Assembly: GCF_009733795.1 (NCBI RefSeq)
Contig: NZ_WNXX01000002.1
Coordinates: forward strand, 186,001 to 250,000
Source: Actinotalea caeni
GTDB taxonomy: Bacteria; Actinomycetota; Actinomycetes; Actinomycetales; Beutenbergiaceae
Direction of reading: 5' to 3'
DNA: 64,000 bases
Made by a program: the position numbers and the translations under genes. Position 1 is the first letter of the stretch, and the number at the start of each line of letters is the position of its first letter. Shown here piece by piece: positions 43,472-51,456 of this stretch. The notes beneath the pieces were generated by a model. It saw only the letters and a list, made by a program, of their open reading frames with translations. It was not told the DNA's origin and did not search any database.

Positions 43472-44492
43472 AGCCGTCCTCGCCGTCGCGGTTGACCACG
43501 AGCTCGCCGGCGGCCTCCATCTCCCGCATCACCGACACCACCTCGGCCCGGGCGTCGTCGACCTGCGAGGAGCGCAGCCGCACCGGGCGCGCCATCTCCT
43601 CGTCGAGCAGCTCGGCGTTGCGCGCGGAGATGTTCTGCCGCACCTTGTCGACCACCGGCTGCGGCGCGCCCTTGAGCGCGACCGCCAGCACGGTGGCGTC
43701 GACGCCGCGCAGCACCCGCTGCAGGTCCATGTCGTCGACGTGCACGACGTCCATGAACGTCAGCAGCTGGGAGCGGATCTGCTCGGCGAGCTCGGGGTCG
43801 AGCTCGTCGAGGCCGTCGAGCACCGAGGTCTCGGTGCGCTTGTCGCTGTGGTTGATGATGTTGACCAGCGGCGGCAGCCCGCCGACCGCCTCCGACGGGT
43901 CCTTGGCCGCGAGCACCGCGCCGGTGCGCTGCCGGATCGCGTCGGCGACCACCGCGACCGCCTCGGGGCTGGGCGACTGCGTCGCGGCGATGCGGCGCGC
44001 GATGTCGGGCCGCACCTGCTCCGGCAGCGCCGCGAGCAGTCCCGCGGCACGCTGCGGCCGCAGGTGGGCGAGCACGAGGGCGATCGTCTGCGGGTGCTCG
44101 GCCTCGAGGATCTGCACGACGTGGTGGTTCTCGACGCCGTCGAGGAAGTCGAACTGCTGGCCCGCCATCGTGGTCTCGGCCCGCGACATCACGCCGGCGG
44201 CGCGCTCGCTGCCCAGCGAGGCCTCGAGCAGACCGAGCGCGATGTCCTTGCCGCCGCGGGTGCGGTAGCGCCCGGTGACGGCGGCGTCGTGCACCTCCGC
44301 GATCGCGGCGTCGGCGACGTCCGGCGCTACCCGCTGCATCTGCATGATCGCCGCGGTGATCTCGGCGGCCTCGGTCTCGCTGAACCGGGACAGCAGCGCC
44401 GCGGCGTTGTCCTTGTCGAGCTGCATGAGGGTGAGCGCGACCTTCTGCACGCCGGTGAGGCTGCCCGTGCCCTGCACGGTCGCGACCGTCAC
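43461..44492 (-). CDS. fliG: Flagellar motor switch protein FliG
   Basis: A 343-residue FliG. LTGVQKVALTLMQLDKDNAAALLSRF opens the N-terminal domain, the middle domain has EAEHPQTIALVLAHLRPQRAAGLLAALP (EHPQ motif), and the torque helix domain follows with FMDVVHVDDMDLQRVLRGVD. GTG 44492 overlaps the fliF stop by 4 nt. Confidence 0.97.
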   Translation of the reverse strand: MTVATVQGTGSLTGVQKVALTLMQLDKDNAAALLSRFSETEAAEITAAIMQMQRVAPDVADAAIAEVHDAAVTGRYRTRGGKDIALGLLEASLGSERAAGVMSRAETTMAGQQFDFLDGVENHHVVQILEAEHPQTIALVLAHLRPQRAAGLLAALPEQVRPDIARRIAATQSPSPEAVAVVADAIRQRTGAVLAAKDPSEAVGGLPPLVNIINHSDKRTETSVLDGLDELDPELAEQIRSQLLTFMDVVHVDDMDLQRVLRGVDATVLAVALKGAPQPVVDKVRQNISARNAELLDEEMARPVRLRSSQVDDARAEVVSVMREMEAAGELVVNRDGEDGYVD

Positions 44493-46084
44493 AGCGGGGT
44501 CCTCTCGGCGAGGAGACCGCGGAGGGTCTCGGCCAGCTGGTCGGGGTCGTGCGTCGCGAGCGCGTCCAGCTCCGACCGCTTGCGGTCGAGGTCGGCCGGC
44601 TCGGAGTCGAGGAACGGCGGCGGCGGCAGCTCGAGCACGTCCTCGCCGCCCGGCAGCTCGGCGGGCTCGGGCTCGTCCTCGATCGGCTCGATGGTCGCCG
44701 GGCCGATGTCGAGCTCCTCGCGTGCCTGCCGCCGGTTGCGGCGGGCGTAGACGACCAGACCGAGCAGCCCGACCAGCAGACCGGCCCCGACGATCAGACC
44801 GGTGCGGAGCAGCTCGGCACGCTGGGCGGCCTCCTCGGCGGCCGCGGCGGCGGCCAGCGCCTCCTGCGCGGCCTGTGCCGAGGAGGTGTCGAACGCGACG
44901 GCGTTGACCGTGACGACGTCGCCGCGCTCGGCGTCGACGCCCGCGGCGGTCGCCACCAGCGCGGTCAGCTCCTCGAGGTCGAGCCCGGCAGCGGCACCGG
45001 AGTCGACGGCGACCGACACCGACTGGCGCACGAGGGCGCCGGCGGGGATGACGGTCGTCTGCGTCGTGGCGTTGAGCGCGTTGTTGAGCACCTCGGACTC
45101 GGCCGAGTACTCGCCGTCGCCGCCCTCGCCGTCGGGCACCGCGATGTTGTCGGGCCCGAGCACGCCCGCCGCACCGCCACCCGTACCGCCGCCCGTGTAG
45201 GTCTCGGTGGTGGTCGAGGAGGAGTGCGCCGGCGCGCCCTCGGGCGTGGAGTAGGTCTCCTCGACGCGCTCGGCGGACTCCGACGAGACCTGCGCGTTGA
45301 CGACGACGGTCGAGCTGCCCGCGCCGAGCACCCGGTCGAGCATCGCCTGCACCTGCCCGGCGACGCGCTTCTCGTAGTCGGTGGCCTGCTTGTCGGGCGT
45401 GCCGGTCGGGCCCTGCCCGACCGCCGAGAGCACGGTGCCGGCGGCATCGACGACCGCGACGCCCGTCGGCGTCATGCCGTCGATCGCGGCCGAGGTGAGG
45501 TGGACGATCGCCTGGACCTGGTCGGTCGAGAGCGTGACGCCGTTCTCGGTCTCGACGAACACCGACGCCGTCGGCTCGGTCCGCTCGGAGACGAAGACCG
45601 TCTCCTCGGGGATCGCGAGCCGCACCGACGCCGTCCGCACGCCGGCCATCGCGCCGATGGTCGCGGCGAGCTCGCCCTCGAGCGCGCGCTGGTAGGTGAC
45701 CTGCTGCTGGAACTCGCTGGTCGTCACGCCCATGTCGTCGAGGAGGGAGTAGCCGTCGGTCGACGACGACGGCAGCCCCGCGGCAGCGGCCTGCAGCCGC
45801 TGGTCGTAGACCTCGTCCTGCGGCACCAGCACGGTCGAGCCGCCGTCGGTGAGCTCGTACTGGACGCCGTTGGTGCGCAGCTGGTCGACGATGCTGTTGG
45901 CGTCCGCCGCGGACAGCCCGGTGAAGAGCGGGGCCAGCGAGGGCCGCGCCAGCCAGGACGACAGCGCCACCGAGCCCAGCACGAGCACGGCGATGCCGAT
46001 GAGGGCAAGCGTGCGCTGCGCGAGCGTGAAGCCGCCGACGTAGGTCGACAGGCGGCTCCACCAGGTACCGAGACGTGCCGCCAT
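44489..46084 (-). CDS. fliF: Flagellar MS-ring protein FliF
   Basis: A 531-residue protein with two membrane helices (ALIGIAVLVLGSVALSSWLA near residue 30 and LIVGAGLLVGLLGLVVYARR near 440) flanking ring-building motifs: TGLSAADANSIVDQL, YQRALEGELAATIGAMAGVRTASVRLAIPEE and VAVVDAAGTVLS. The C-terminal tail that docks FliG (about 455-531) includes the end DPDQLAETLRGLLAERTPL. It shares one nucleotide with fliE. Confidence 0.96.
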   Translation of the reverse strand: MAARLGTWWSRLSTYVGGFTLAQRTLALIGIAVLVLGSVALSSWLARPSLAPLFTGLSAADANSIVDQLRTNGVQYELTDGGSTVLVPQDEVYDQRLQAAAAGLPSSSTDGYSLLDDMGVTTSEFQQQVTYQRALEGELAATIGAMAGVRTASVRLAIPEETVFVSERTEPTASVFVETENGVTLSTDQVQAIVHLTSAAIDGMTPTGVAVVDAAGTVLSAVGQGPTGTPDKQATDYEKRVAGQVQAMLDRVLGAGSSTVVVNAQVSSESAERVEETYSTPEGAPAHSSSTTTETYTGGGTGGGAAGVLGPDNIAVPDGEGGDGEYSAESEVLNNALNATTQTTVIPAGALVRQSVSVAVDSGAAAGLDLEELTALVATAAGVDAERGDVVTVNAVAFDTSSAQAAQEALAAAAAAEEAAQRAELLRTGLIVGAGLLVGLLGLVVYARRNRRQAREELDIGPATIEPIEDEPEPAELPGGEDVLELPPPPFLDSEPADLDRKRSELDALATHDPDQLAETLRGLLAERTPL

Positions 46085-46383
46085 CAGGCCTGCATCCTCA
46101 TGATCTCGTTGAACGCGTCGACGCCCTTGTTGCGCATGGTCGCGACGAGCTCGAGGGTGACCTGGGCGCGGGTCGCGGCCAGGGTGGCCTGGTGGATGTC
46201 GGTGAGGTCGCCGGTGACGGCGCGGACCGCGAGCGCGTCCGCGGTGCCGTGCAGCGCCTGCAGCTCCTCGAGAGCGCCGGTCAGCGACGCGCCGAAGGCG
46301 CCGCTCGTCGGCTGCGTGCGCTCGGGAGCGCTCTTGGGCAGCGGGGCGACGGCGCTCACGCCGCCGACGGGGGAGAGGGGCAT
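46084..46383 (-). CDS. fliE: Flagellar hook-basal body protein FliE
   Basis: A 99-residue protein. FGASLTGALEELQ, LTDIHQATLAATRAQVTLELVATMRNKGVDAFNEIMRMQ in family order is the FliE C-terminal signature. It joins the MS ring to the rod. ATG 46383 shares its first base with the last base of the flgC stop codon. Confidence 0.95.
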   Translation of the reverse strand: MPLSPVGGVSAVAPLPKSAPERTQPTSGAFGASLTGALEELQALHGTADALAVRAVTGDLTDIHQATLAATRAQVTLELVATMRNKGVDAFNEIMRMQA

Positions 46384-46772
46384 CAGCTTCGTCCGATCTG
46401 CAGGGCCGCGGTGTAGGTGTCCTTGGCGCGGTCGACGACCGCGGCGCTCGCCTGGTAGCCGCGTTGCGCGAGGATCAGCTGCGCCATCTGCGACCCCAGG
46501 TCGATCTCGGGGTAGCGGACGTAGCCGTCCTCGTCGGCGAGCGGGTGGTCGGGCTCGTGGACCAGCCGGCCCTCGGCGTCGCCCCACGCGGCGCCCTGGA
46601 CGAACACGCCGCCCTCGGCGCCCTCGGTCGCCACCACGTAGCGGGCGCGGAACGCCTCGTCGTCGGTCGCCGCCGCGGTGCTGACGTTGGCGATGTTGTC
46701 CGAGATGGCGTCGAGCCACTTGCGGTGCACGGTCAGGCCGGTGCCGGCGACACCGATCGCGTCGAAGGCCAT
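46383..46772 (-). CDS. flgC: Proximal rod protein FlgC
   Basis: A 129-residue rod protein. FDAIGVAGTGLTVHRKWLDAISDNIANVST is the N-terminal rod motif, YVRYPEIDLGSQMAQLILAQRGYQASAAVV the C-terminal one. It overlaps flgB and fliE by one nucleotide each. Confidence 0.95.
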   Translation of the reverse strand: MAFDAIGVAGTGLTVHRKWLDAISDNIANVSTAAATDDEAFRARYVVATEGAEGGVFVQGAAWGDAEGRLVHEPDHPLADEDGYVRYPEIDLGSQMAQLILAQRGYQASAAVVDRAKDTYTAALQIGRS

Positions 46773-47113
46773 CAGCTCGTCCTCATCGCGGTGCGCAGGG
46801 CGCTGAACGGGGCGTCGGCGGCGCGCGCGGCGAACTGGAACCGCAGCACGGTGTCGATGCTCGAGATCGTCTCGGTGTCCAGGTTGACGTTGTTGCCGTC
46901 CAGCCGGGTGGGCTCGAGCGAGCGCGCCTCGCTGGCGACGGCTCGGCCGTCACCGGCGGCGACCGAGCGCGCGATGGCGTCCTCGAACGACACCCGCCGC
47001 GCGGTGTAGCCGGGCGTATTGACGTTGGCGATGTTGGAGGCGACCGCGCGCTGCCGGGCGGCAAGGCCGTCCAGCGCGCTGGCGATCGCCAGGGAGGTCA
47101 CCGACTGCAGCAC
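46772..47113 (-). CDS. flgB: Proximal rod protein FlgB
   Basis: A 113-residue rod protein: SVTSLAIASALDGLAARQRAVASNIANVNTPGYTARRV at the N-terminus, then a divergent C-terminus. GTG 47113 gives the usual family start (short segment before SVTSLA); GTG 47131 would add six residues. Neither has a strong ribosome site. It is the first gene of the 12-gene basal-body operon, with a sigma-28 promoter about 75 nt upstream. Confidence 0.92.
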   Translation of the reverse strand: MLQSVTSLAIASALDGLAARQRAVASNIANVNTPGYTARRVSFEDAIARSVAAGDGRAVASEARSLEPTRLDGNNVNLDTETISSIDTVLRFQFAARAADAPFSALRTAMRTS

Positions 47114-47187
47114 GACAAAGGTCCACTTCACATCGACGTCGAGCCAATCCGTGGCCTGTGCTGGGAGCGATCCGTGCTCGTCAGCCT

Positions 47188-47216
47188 CTGTCGGCCGCCG
47201 CGTCGCCGATGTAAGC
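47188..47216 (-). promoter_or_regulatory. Sigma-28-type promoter of the flgB-flgE operon
   Basis: Minus-strand GCTTAC (47216-47211), 15 nt, GCCGACAG... read as GCCGACAG (47195-47188). Start of transcription should be near 47181. Confidence 0.75.
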
Positions 47217-47233
47217 AGGAAGCGTCAACCGAT

Positions 47234-47241
47234 GTCTAGAC
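47234..47241. promoter_or_regulatory. GTCTAGAC palindrome upstream of the flgB promoter
   Basis: A perfect palindrome (TGTCTAGACA with flanks) 17 nt before the GCTTAC element. The same palindrome recurs at 51373 between fliA and flgN. Confidence 0.5.
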
Positions 47242-47299
47242 ACTTTGTCTGAGCGCGGTGTGCGCTCGGCGTCGGGCGCGCACCCGCTGGGTCGCGGGC

Positions 47300-47608
47300 T
47301 CAGCCCGCGACGTCGAGGTAGACCGGTCCGGCGGTCCCCGAGCCCGGCACGGCGGCGACGGCGTCGAGGTGCCGGCGGGCACGCTCCCTCGCCTCGCCGA
47401 GGGCGGCGATCGCCGCCTCGTGCGCTGCGAGCACCCGGCGTGCCCGCGCCGCCAGCGCGCCGGGCAGCGGCCCGAGGTCGGCGGGTGCTCGCCACGCGCC
47501 CGCCGGGGCCGCGGGGGAGCCGCCCTCGGCGCGCAGCGCTGCCGCCTCAGCGGCGAGGTCGTCGAGGAGCCGGTGCCACGCCTGGAGGCGCGCGTCGTCG
47601 TCGGCCAT
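47300..47608 (-). CDS. Small helical protein after fliS, FliT-like by position
   Basis: A 102-residue, Ala-rich, helical protein (DDDARLQAWHRLLDDLAAEAAALRAEGG, then GALAARARRVLAAHEAAIAALGEARERARRHLDAV). It has the size and helical build of FliT-type export chaperones, and its ATG 47608 shares one base with the fliS stop, but the sequence is too simple to assign the family. A filament-cap or flagellin chaperone is the likely role. Confidence 0.6.
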   Translation of the reverse strand: MADDDARLQAWHRLLDDLAAEAAALRAEGGSPAAPAGAWRAPADLGPLPGALAARARRVLAAHEAAIAALGEARERARRHLDAVAAVPGSGTAGPVYLDVAG

Positions 47609-48033
47609 CAGCCGACCGCGAGCGCGCCGCCGGTCACGGCCGCGGCCGCGGGCGCAGCGGTGGTGCTCTGCGCCGCCTCGTGCCAGGCCTGTCGCAGCGG
47701 CTCGAGCAGCTCGACGAGGGAGGCGGTGATCGTCGCGTCCCGGTCGACGTTGGCCTCGACGAGCCGGGTCAGCGCGTAGGAGTAGATCGCGTGCAGGTTG
47801 CGCGCGCCCTCCCACGTGTCGAGGTCGAGCGTGGTCATCAGCTCGGTGACGATGCGCTGGGCGTGCACGAGGTGGGAGGAGGCGCCGGTCCAGTCCTCGC
47901 GCTGCTGTGCCTGCTGCGCGCGCGCGAGGTCGAGCAGCAGCCGGTCGTAGAGCATCGTCAGCAGCCGCGCCGGCGACGCGGACAGCACCTGGTCGGCCAG
48001 GTAGGACGCGCGGGCGTTGCTCAGTGTCGACAC
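47608..48033 (-). CDS. fliS: Flagellin export chaperone FliS
   Basis: A 141-residue protein: ARASYLADQVLSASPARLLTMLYDRLLLDLARAQQA, then LVHAQRIVTELMTTLDLDTWEGARNLHAIYSYALTRLVEANV, matching the FliS four-helix chaperone. An Ala-rich tail follows. It binds the flagellin C-terminus and prevents early polymerisation. GTG 48033 follows GGAAGGA. Located 19 nt after fliD. Confidence 0.95.
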   Translation of the reverse strand: MSTLSNARASYLADQVLSASPARLLTMLYDRLLLDLARAQQAQQREDWTGASSHLVHAQRIVTELMTTLDLDTWEGARNLHAIYSYALTRLVEANVDRDATITASLVELLEPLRQAWHEAAQSTTAAPAAAAVTGGALAVG

Positions 48034-48052
48034 GGTGAGTGGTCCTTCCGGT

Positions 48053-49441
48053 TCAGCGCGTGCTCGTCTGCGCGGCGAGGGCCGCGAGCTGGGAGGTGAG
48101 GTAGGACTGCTGCGCCTGGAGCCGCGACAGCGCGACCTCCATGGCGGTGAACTGCCGCTGCAGGGTGTCCCGCTTGGCCGCCAGGCGGCGGTCCCAGTCG
48201 GCGATCTGGGTCCCGATGTCCTTGACCTGCTCCTGGTGGCCGCTGATCCGCTTCGAGAGCGTGCCGTCGCGCGGGTCCGAGACCGCCTGGCCGGCAGCGG
48301 CGACGCGAGCGGCCACGGCCGCCAGCGTCGCGTCGACCCTGGCCGGGTCCGTCGCGAGCGCCTCCCGGAACCTGGCGGCGTCGAACTCGACGGTGCCGTC
48401 GCGCGTGATCTCGATGCCGATCTCCGAGGGCGAGCGTCCGTCAACCGGGTCGGTCGCGGCACCGAGCAGGCGGGCGGCCGTGTCGCGCGCGGCGGAGTCG
48501 CCCGCGAAGAGCCCGCCGGTGACGACGGTCGTGCCGTCCGCGGCGGTCGTCGTGCTCAGCCGCGACCGCGCGGCGATCTCGGCGAAGATCGCGGCGAGCG
48601 ACTCGACCAGGTCGGCGGCGGTCGTCTCGAGAGCCTCGGCGTCGGAGCCGACGGCGACCGTGACCGGCTCGGACGTGACCGCGCCGACGGTGACGTCGAC
48701 CCCGGCGAGCAGGTCGGCGAAGGTGTTCGTGGCGGAGGTGACCTCCTGCTCGGCGGCCGTGCCCGCCCACAGCGTCACCGCGGCGTCCTGCGCGGCGCGC
48801 ACGTGCGCGGCACCGGGTGCGGCGAACAGGTCCGGCGCCGTCCCGGCCCCGACCTCGGCCGCGGTGCCGGCGAACACCTCGAAGGCGCCGGCCGCGCCCG
48901 ACGCGGTGGCGGTCAGCTGCAGCCGGTAGGTCGGCTGCCCGGTGACGGGGTCGGTGCCGGTCGCGACCTTCGAGGCGCGGACGCCGGCGTCGGCGGAGCC
49001 GAGCGCGCGGACGACGTCGTCCAGGCTCGTCGTGGCCGCCGTGATCTCGGTGAGCGTGCCGTCGGCGCTCCGCACGGTCAGCACCGGTGGGTCGGTCGGC
49101 CACGCGGTCATCGCCGCCGTCACCGAGGACTGGGTCTGTGCGAGCCGGGTGACGACGAGCGAGATCTCACCGGTCGTGGCGCCGGCCTCGGCGGTCGCGG
49201 TGACGGCGGTGCTGGTCGAGGTCGCGGTGCGCGGCTGCAGCGCGGCACCGGTGAGCGTGCCCACCTTGGTCGTGAGCGTTGCCACCTTGGTGTTGAGGGA
49301 CTGCCAGGCCGTGATGAGGCTCTCGGCGGAGGTGCGCTTGGCCACGAGCTGCCGCTGCGTGCCGCCCTCGGCGGCGACGAGGGCGTTGATGAGGGCGGTC
49401 GTGTCCAGCCCGCTGACGATGCCGTCGATGCCGAAGCTCAT
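48053..49441 (-). CDS. fliD: Filament cap protein FliD
   Basis: A 462-residue protein. FGIDGIVSGLDTTALINALVAAEG is the FliD N-terminal motif, a coiled coil and variable beta domains follow, and the C-terminus ends in the cap coil (LSKRISGHQEQVKDIGTQIADWDRRLAAKRDTLQRQFTAMEVALSRLQAQQSYLTSQL). ATG 49441 follows GGAGGA. No sigma-28 box precedes it, so it is probably transcribed by readthrough from fliC. Confidence 0.94.
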   Translation of the reverse strand: MSFGIDGIVSGLDTTALINALVAAEGGTQRQLVAKRTSAESLITAWQSLNTKVATLTTKVGTLTGAALQPRTATSTSTAVTATAEAGATTGEISLVVTRLAQTQSSVTAAMTAWPTDPPVLTVRSADGTLTEITAATTSLDDVVRALGSADAGVRASKVATGTDPVTGQPTYRLQLTATASGAAGAFEVFAGTAAEVGAGTAPDLFAAPGAAHVRAAQDAAVTLWAGTAAEQEVTSATNTFADLLAGVDVTVGAVTSEPVTVAVGSDAEALETTAADLVESLAAIFAEIAARSRLSTTTAADGTTVVTGGLFAGDSAARDTAARLLGAATDPVDGRSPSEIGIEITRDGTVEFDAARFREALATDPARVDATLAAVAARVAAAGQAVSDPRDGTLSKRISGHQEQVKDIGTQIADWDRRLAAKRDTLQRQFTAMEVALSRLQAQQSYLTSQLAALAAQTSTR

Positions 49442-49467
49442 CGGTGGGTCCTCCTGGTCGTGGATAC

Positions 49468-49521
49468 GGGTCGCGCCCAGGGCCGAGCGGGAGACTCCCG
49501 GCCCGGCCCCGGGCGCGACCC
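49468..49521 (-). terminator. Large hairpin between fliC and fliD
   Basis: GGGTCGCGCCC (49468-49478) and GGGCGCGACCC (49511-49521) are perfect 11-nt complements enclosing further GC-rich pairing. Following fliC directly, it probably attenuates readthrough so that flagellin is made in excess over FliD and FliS. A run of eight G (49531-49538) stands beside it. Confidence 0.6.
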
Positions 49522-49563
49522 CGTGACGATGGGGGGGGTGCGGCGAACCGCCGCTCGTCACGG

Positions 49564-50424
49564 TCAGCGGAGCAGCTGCAGCACTCCCTGCCCGGCCTGG
49601 TTGGCCTGCGCGAGCATCGCGGTGCCGGCCTGGGAGAGGACCTGCGAGCGTGTGAACTTCACCATCTCCGAGGCCATGTCGACGTCGCGGATGCGCGACT
49701 CCGACGCGGTGAGGTTCTCGATGGAGACGTTGATGTTCTTGACGGCGTACTCGAGGCGGTTCTGCACCGCACCGAGGTCCGAGCGCTGCTCGGAGACCGC
49801 CACGAGCGCCGTGTCGATCGCCTCGATGGTGGCGGCCGCGGTGTCGGCGTCGGTCACGTCGAAGTCGGCCGCACCGTCCGCGCCGTCGGTGGAGGCCAGG
49901 GCCCCGACCGCCGTCGCGACGTCGCCCAGGTTGACGCTGATGGTGTTGTGGCCACCCGCGGCGGCGTTGCCGTCGGCGCCGACCTGGATGTTCAGCGCGT
50001 CGCCGCCCTTGAGCAGGCTGATGCCGTTGAAGTTGGTCGACTCCGCGATCCGCCAGAGCTCGTTGCCGAGCTGGTCGGCCTCCGCCTTGATCGCGGCGCG
50101 CGACTCGGCGTTGTTGGTGTCGTTCGCACCCTGGACCGCGAGGTCGCGCATCCGCTGCAGGATCGACTGCACCTCGCCGAGCGCACCCTCCGCCGTCTGG
50201 ACGACGCTGATGCCGTCCTGGGCGTTGCGGGCGGCGACGGTGTAGCCGTTGACCTGCGACTTCAGGCCCTCGGCGATCGACAGGCCGGCCGCGTCGTCAC
50301 CGGCGCGGTTGATCCGCAGACCCGAGGAGAGCTTCTCCAGGGACTTGGCCTGCTGGTCCTGGGTGATGGACAGCTGCCGGTAGGTGTTGTTGGCCGGCAG
50401 GTTGGTGTTGATGGCGAAACCCAT
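49564..50424 (-). CDS. fliC: Flagellin
   Basis: A 286-residue flagellin. The conserved N-terminal D0/D1 (FAINTNLPANNTYRQLS, SLEKLSSGLRINRAGDDAAGLSIAE) and C-terminal D1/D0 (LGAVQNRLEYAVKNINVSIENLTASESRIRDVDMASEM, ending GVLQLLR) are complete, with a short central D2 region of about 90 residues. ATG 50424 follows GGAGGAAG. The leader carries two CsrA-type GGA sites and a sigma-28 promoter lies upstream, so control is both transcriptional and translational. Confidence 0.97.
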   Translation of the reverse strand: MGFAINTNLPANNTYRQLSITQDQQAKSLEKLSSGLRINRAGDDAAGLSIAEGLKSQVNGYTVAARNAQDGISVVQTAEGALGEVQSILQRMRDLAVQGANDTNNAESRAAIKAEADQLGNELWRIAESTNFNGISLLKGGDALNIQVGADGNAAAGGHNTISVNLGDVATAVGALASTDGADGAADFDVTDADTAAATIEAIDTALVAVSEQRSDLGAVQNRLEYAVKNINVSIENLTASESRIRDVDMASEMVKFTRSQVLSQAGTAMLAQANQAGQGVLQLLR

Positions 50425-50428
50425 GATT

Positions 50429-50474
50429 CTTCCTCCGTGAGCGGGTGTCGGTTCGCGGCCCGTCCGTGGGCTGC
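50429..50474 (-). promoter_or_regulatory. CsrA-type double binding site in the fliC leader
   Basis: In the minus-strand leader the hairpin GCCC-ACGGAC-GGGC (within 50455-50474) shows ACGGAC in a hexaloop, and CACGGAGGAAG (50439-50429) puts a second ACGGA over the ribosome site. The two GGA triplets are 26 nt apart. This is the layout of Bacillus hag leader sites bound by one CsrA dimer. Confidence 0.6.
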
Positions 50475-50484
50475 TCGTCGGTAC

Positions 50485-50513
50485 CTGTCGGCCGGTCCCG
50501 TGCGGATGTAAGC
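50485..50513 (-). promoter_or_regulatory. Sigma-28-type promoter of fliC
   Basis: Minus-strand GCTTAC (50513-50508), 15 nt, GCCGACAG (50492-50485). Start near 50478 gives a leader of about 54 nt holding the CsrA sites. It begins within 15 nt of the fliA stop codon. Confidence 0.78.
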
Positions 50514-50521
50514 GAGCTGGG

Positions 50522-51319
50522 TCAACCGGCTGCGGAGACCGTGGCCGCGCGGGTCAGGCCGCCCGCCGTCAGCGCGGCGAACTCGGTCATGAACGCGCGA
50601 CGGCGGGCCGATCCGCCCGGCTGCTCGGTCCCGGCGGCCGGCTCGTCGCCGTAGTGCGCCGTCATCGCGTCGCGCAGCAGCCGAACGGCCTCGCTGCGCT
50701 GCTGGGAGACCGCGGAGTGGGAGATGCCGAGCTCGGCAGCGATGTCGTTGACCGAGCGGTCGTGGAAGTAGATCTGCTCGACGACGTAGCGCATCCGCTC
50801 CGGGAGCAGGCTGACGCCCGCGCGCACGTAGCCGGCCTGCTCGCGCGTGAGGACGTGGTCCTGCGGCGAGACGCCGTCGTCGGCGAGGGTGTCGACGACG
50901 ACGTCGTCGAGCGGCTGCACGCTGCGGGCGGCCGCGGCCAGGGTGGCGTCGAGGGTGGCGGTGTCGACGCCCAGCGCAGCGGCCAGCTCCTCGCGGTCGG
51001 GGTGCCGGCCGAGGTCGTTGGCGAGCGCCTCCTGCGCCGCGGTGGTCTCCCGGATCCGCGACCGCACGCTGCGGGTGGCCCAGTCGGAGGCGCGCATGTC
51101 GTCCGCGATCGCGCCGACGATCCGCTGCCGCGCGTAGGCGCCCAGCGGCACGCCCAGGCTCGGGTCGAACGCGTCGACCGCGGCGATCAGCGCGAGGGTC
51201 GCGACCGAGGTGAGGTCCTCGCGGCTCAGGTGGGTCGCCCGGCGCAGGGCATCGGCCACCAGGTAGCCGACCAGCGGGAGGTTGGCCTCCACCAGGGCGT
51301 TGCGCTCAGCACGGTTCAC
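50522..51319 (-). CDS. fliA: Flagellar sigma factor FliA/WhiG-type (sigma-28)
   Basis: A 265-residue group 3 sigma factor. Region 2 (LVEANLPLVGYLVADALRRATHLSREDLTSVATLALIAAVDAFDPSLGVPLGAYARQRIVGAIADDMR), region 3 (AQEALANDLGRHPDREELAAALGVD) and region 4 with its helix-turn-helix (LPERMRYVVEQIYFHDRSVNDIAAELGISHSAVSQQRSEAVRLL) are complete; a 35-residue basic/Ala tail is added. It should recognise the TTAC-N15-GCCGACA elements found in this region. GTG 51319 has GGGGGAGATGAGAA upstream. It is divergent from flgN. Confidence 0.93.
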   Translation of the reverse strand: MNRAERNALVEANLPLVGYLVADALRRATHLSREDLTSVATLALIAAVDAFDPSLGVPLGAYARQRIVGAIADDMRASDWATRSVRSRIRETTAAQEALANDLGRHPDREELAAALGVDTATLDATLAAAARSVQPLDDVVVDTLADDGVSPQDHVLTREQAGYVRAGVSLLPERMRYVVEQIYFHDRSVNDIAAELGISHSAVSQQRSEAVRLLRDAMTAHYGDEPAAGTEQPGGSARRRAFMTEFAALTAGGLTRAATVSAAG

Positions 51320-51372
51320 TTCTCATCTCCCCCGAGATACGCGTGGCCACGGCGGGCCCGAACCAGACGACT

Positions 51373-51380
51373 GTCTAGAC
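51373..51380. promoter_or_regulatory. GTCTAGAC palindrome between fliA and flgN
   Basis: A perfect palindrome in the divergent region, 11 nt before the flgN CCTTAC element, with a related CCTATACC (51386-51393) directly next to that -35. It could act on both fliA and flgN. Confidence 0.5.
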
Positions 51381-51391
51381 GCTCGCCTATA

Positions 51392-51420
51392 CCTTACGCA
51401 CAGATCCGACCTGCCGACAA
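51392..51420 (+). promoter_or_regulatory. Sigma-28-type promoter of flgN-flgK-flgL-fliW
   Basis: Plus-strand CCTTAC (51392-51397), 15 nt, GCCGACAA (51413-51420). It is the only plus-strand copy of the flagellar element and stands just before the only plus-strand flagellar operon. Transcription should begin near 51427. Confidence 0.75.
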
Positions 51421-51456
51421 TGCCTGGTGGACCAGACGCGACGGATCGGAGTGGGG

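Noticed and set aside
51427-51456. Leaderless GTG start for FlgN at 51427
   Set aside because: It fits the predicted transcription start, but ATG 51457 has a ribosome site and matches the family's N-terminus, so it was preferred; the GTG is kept as an alternative.
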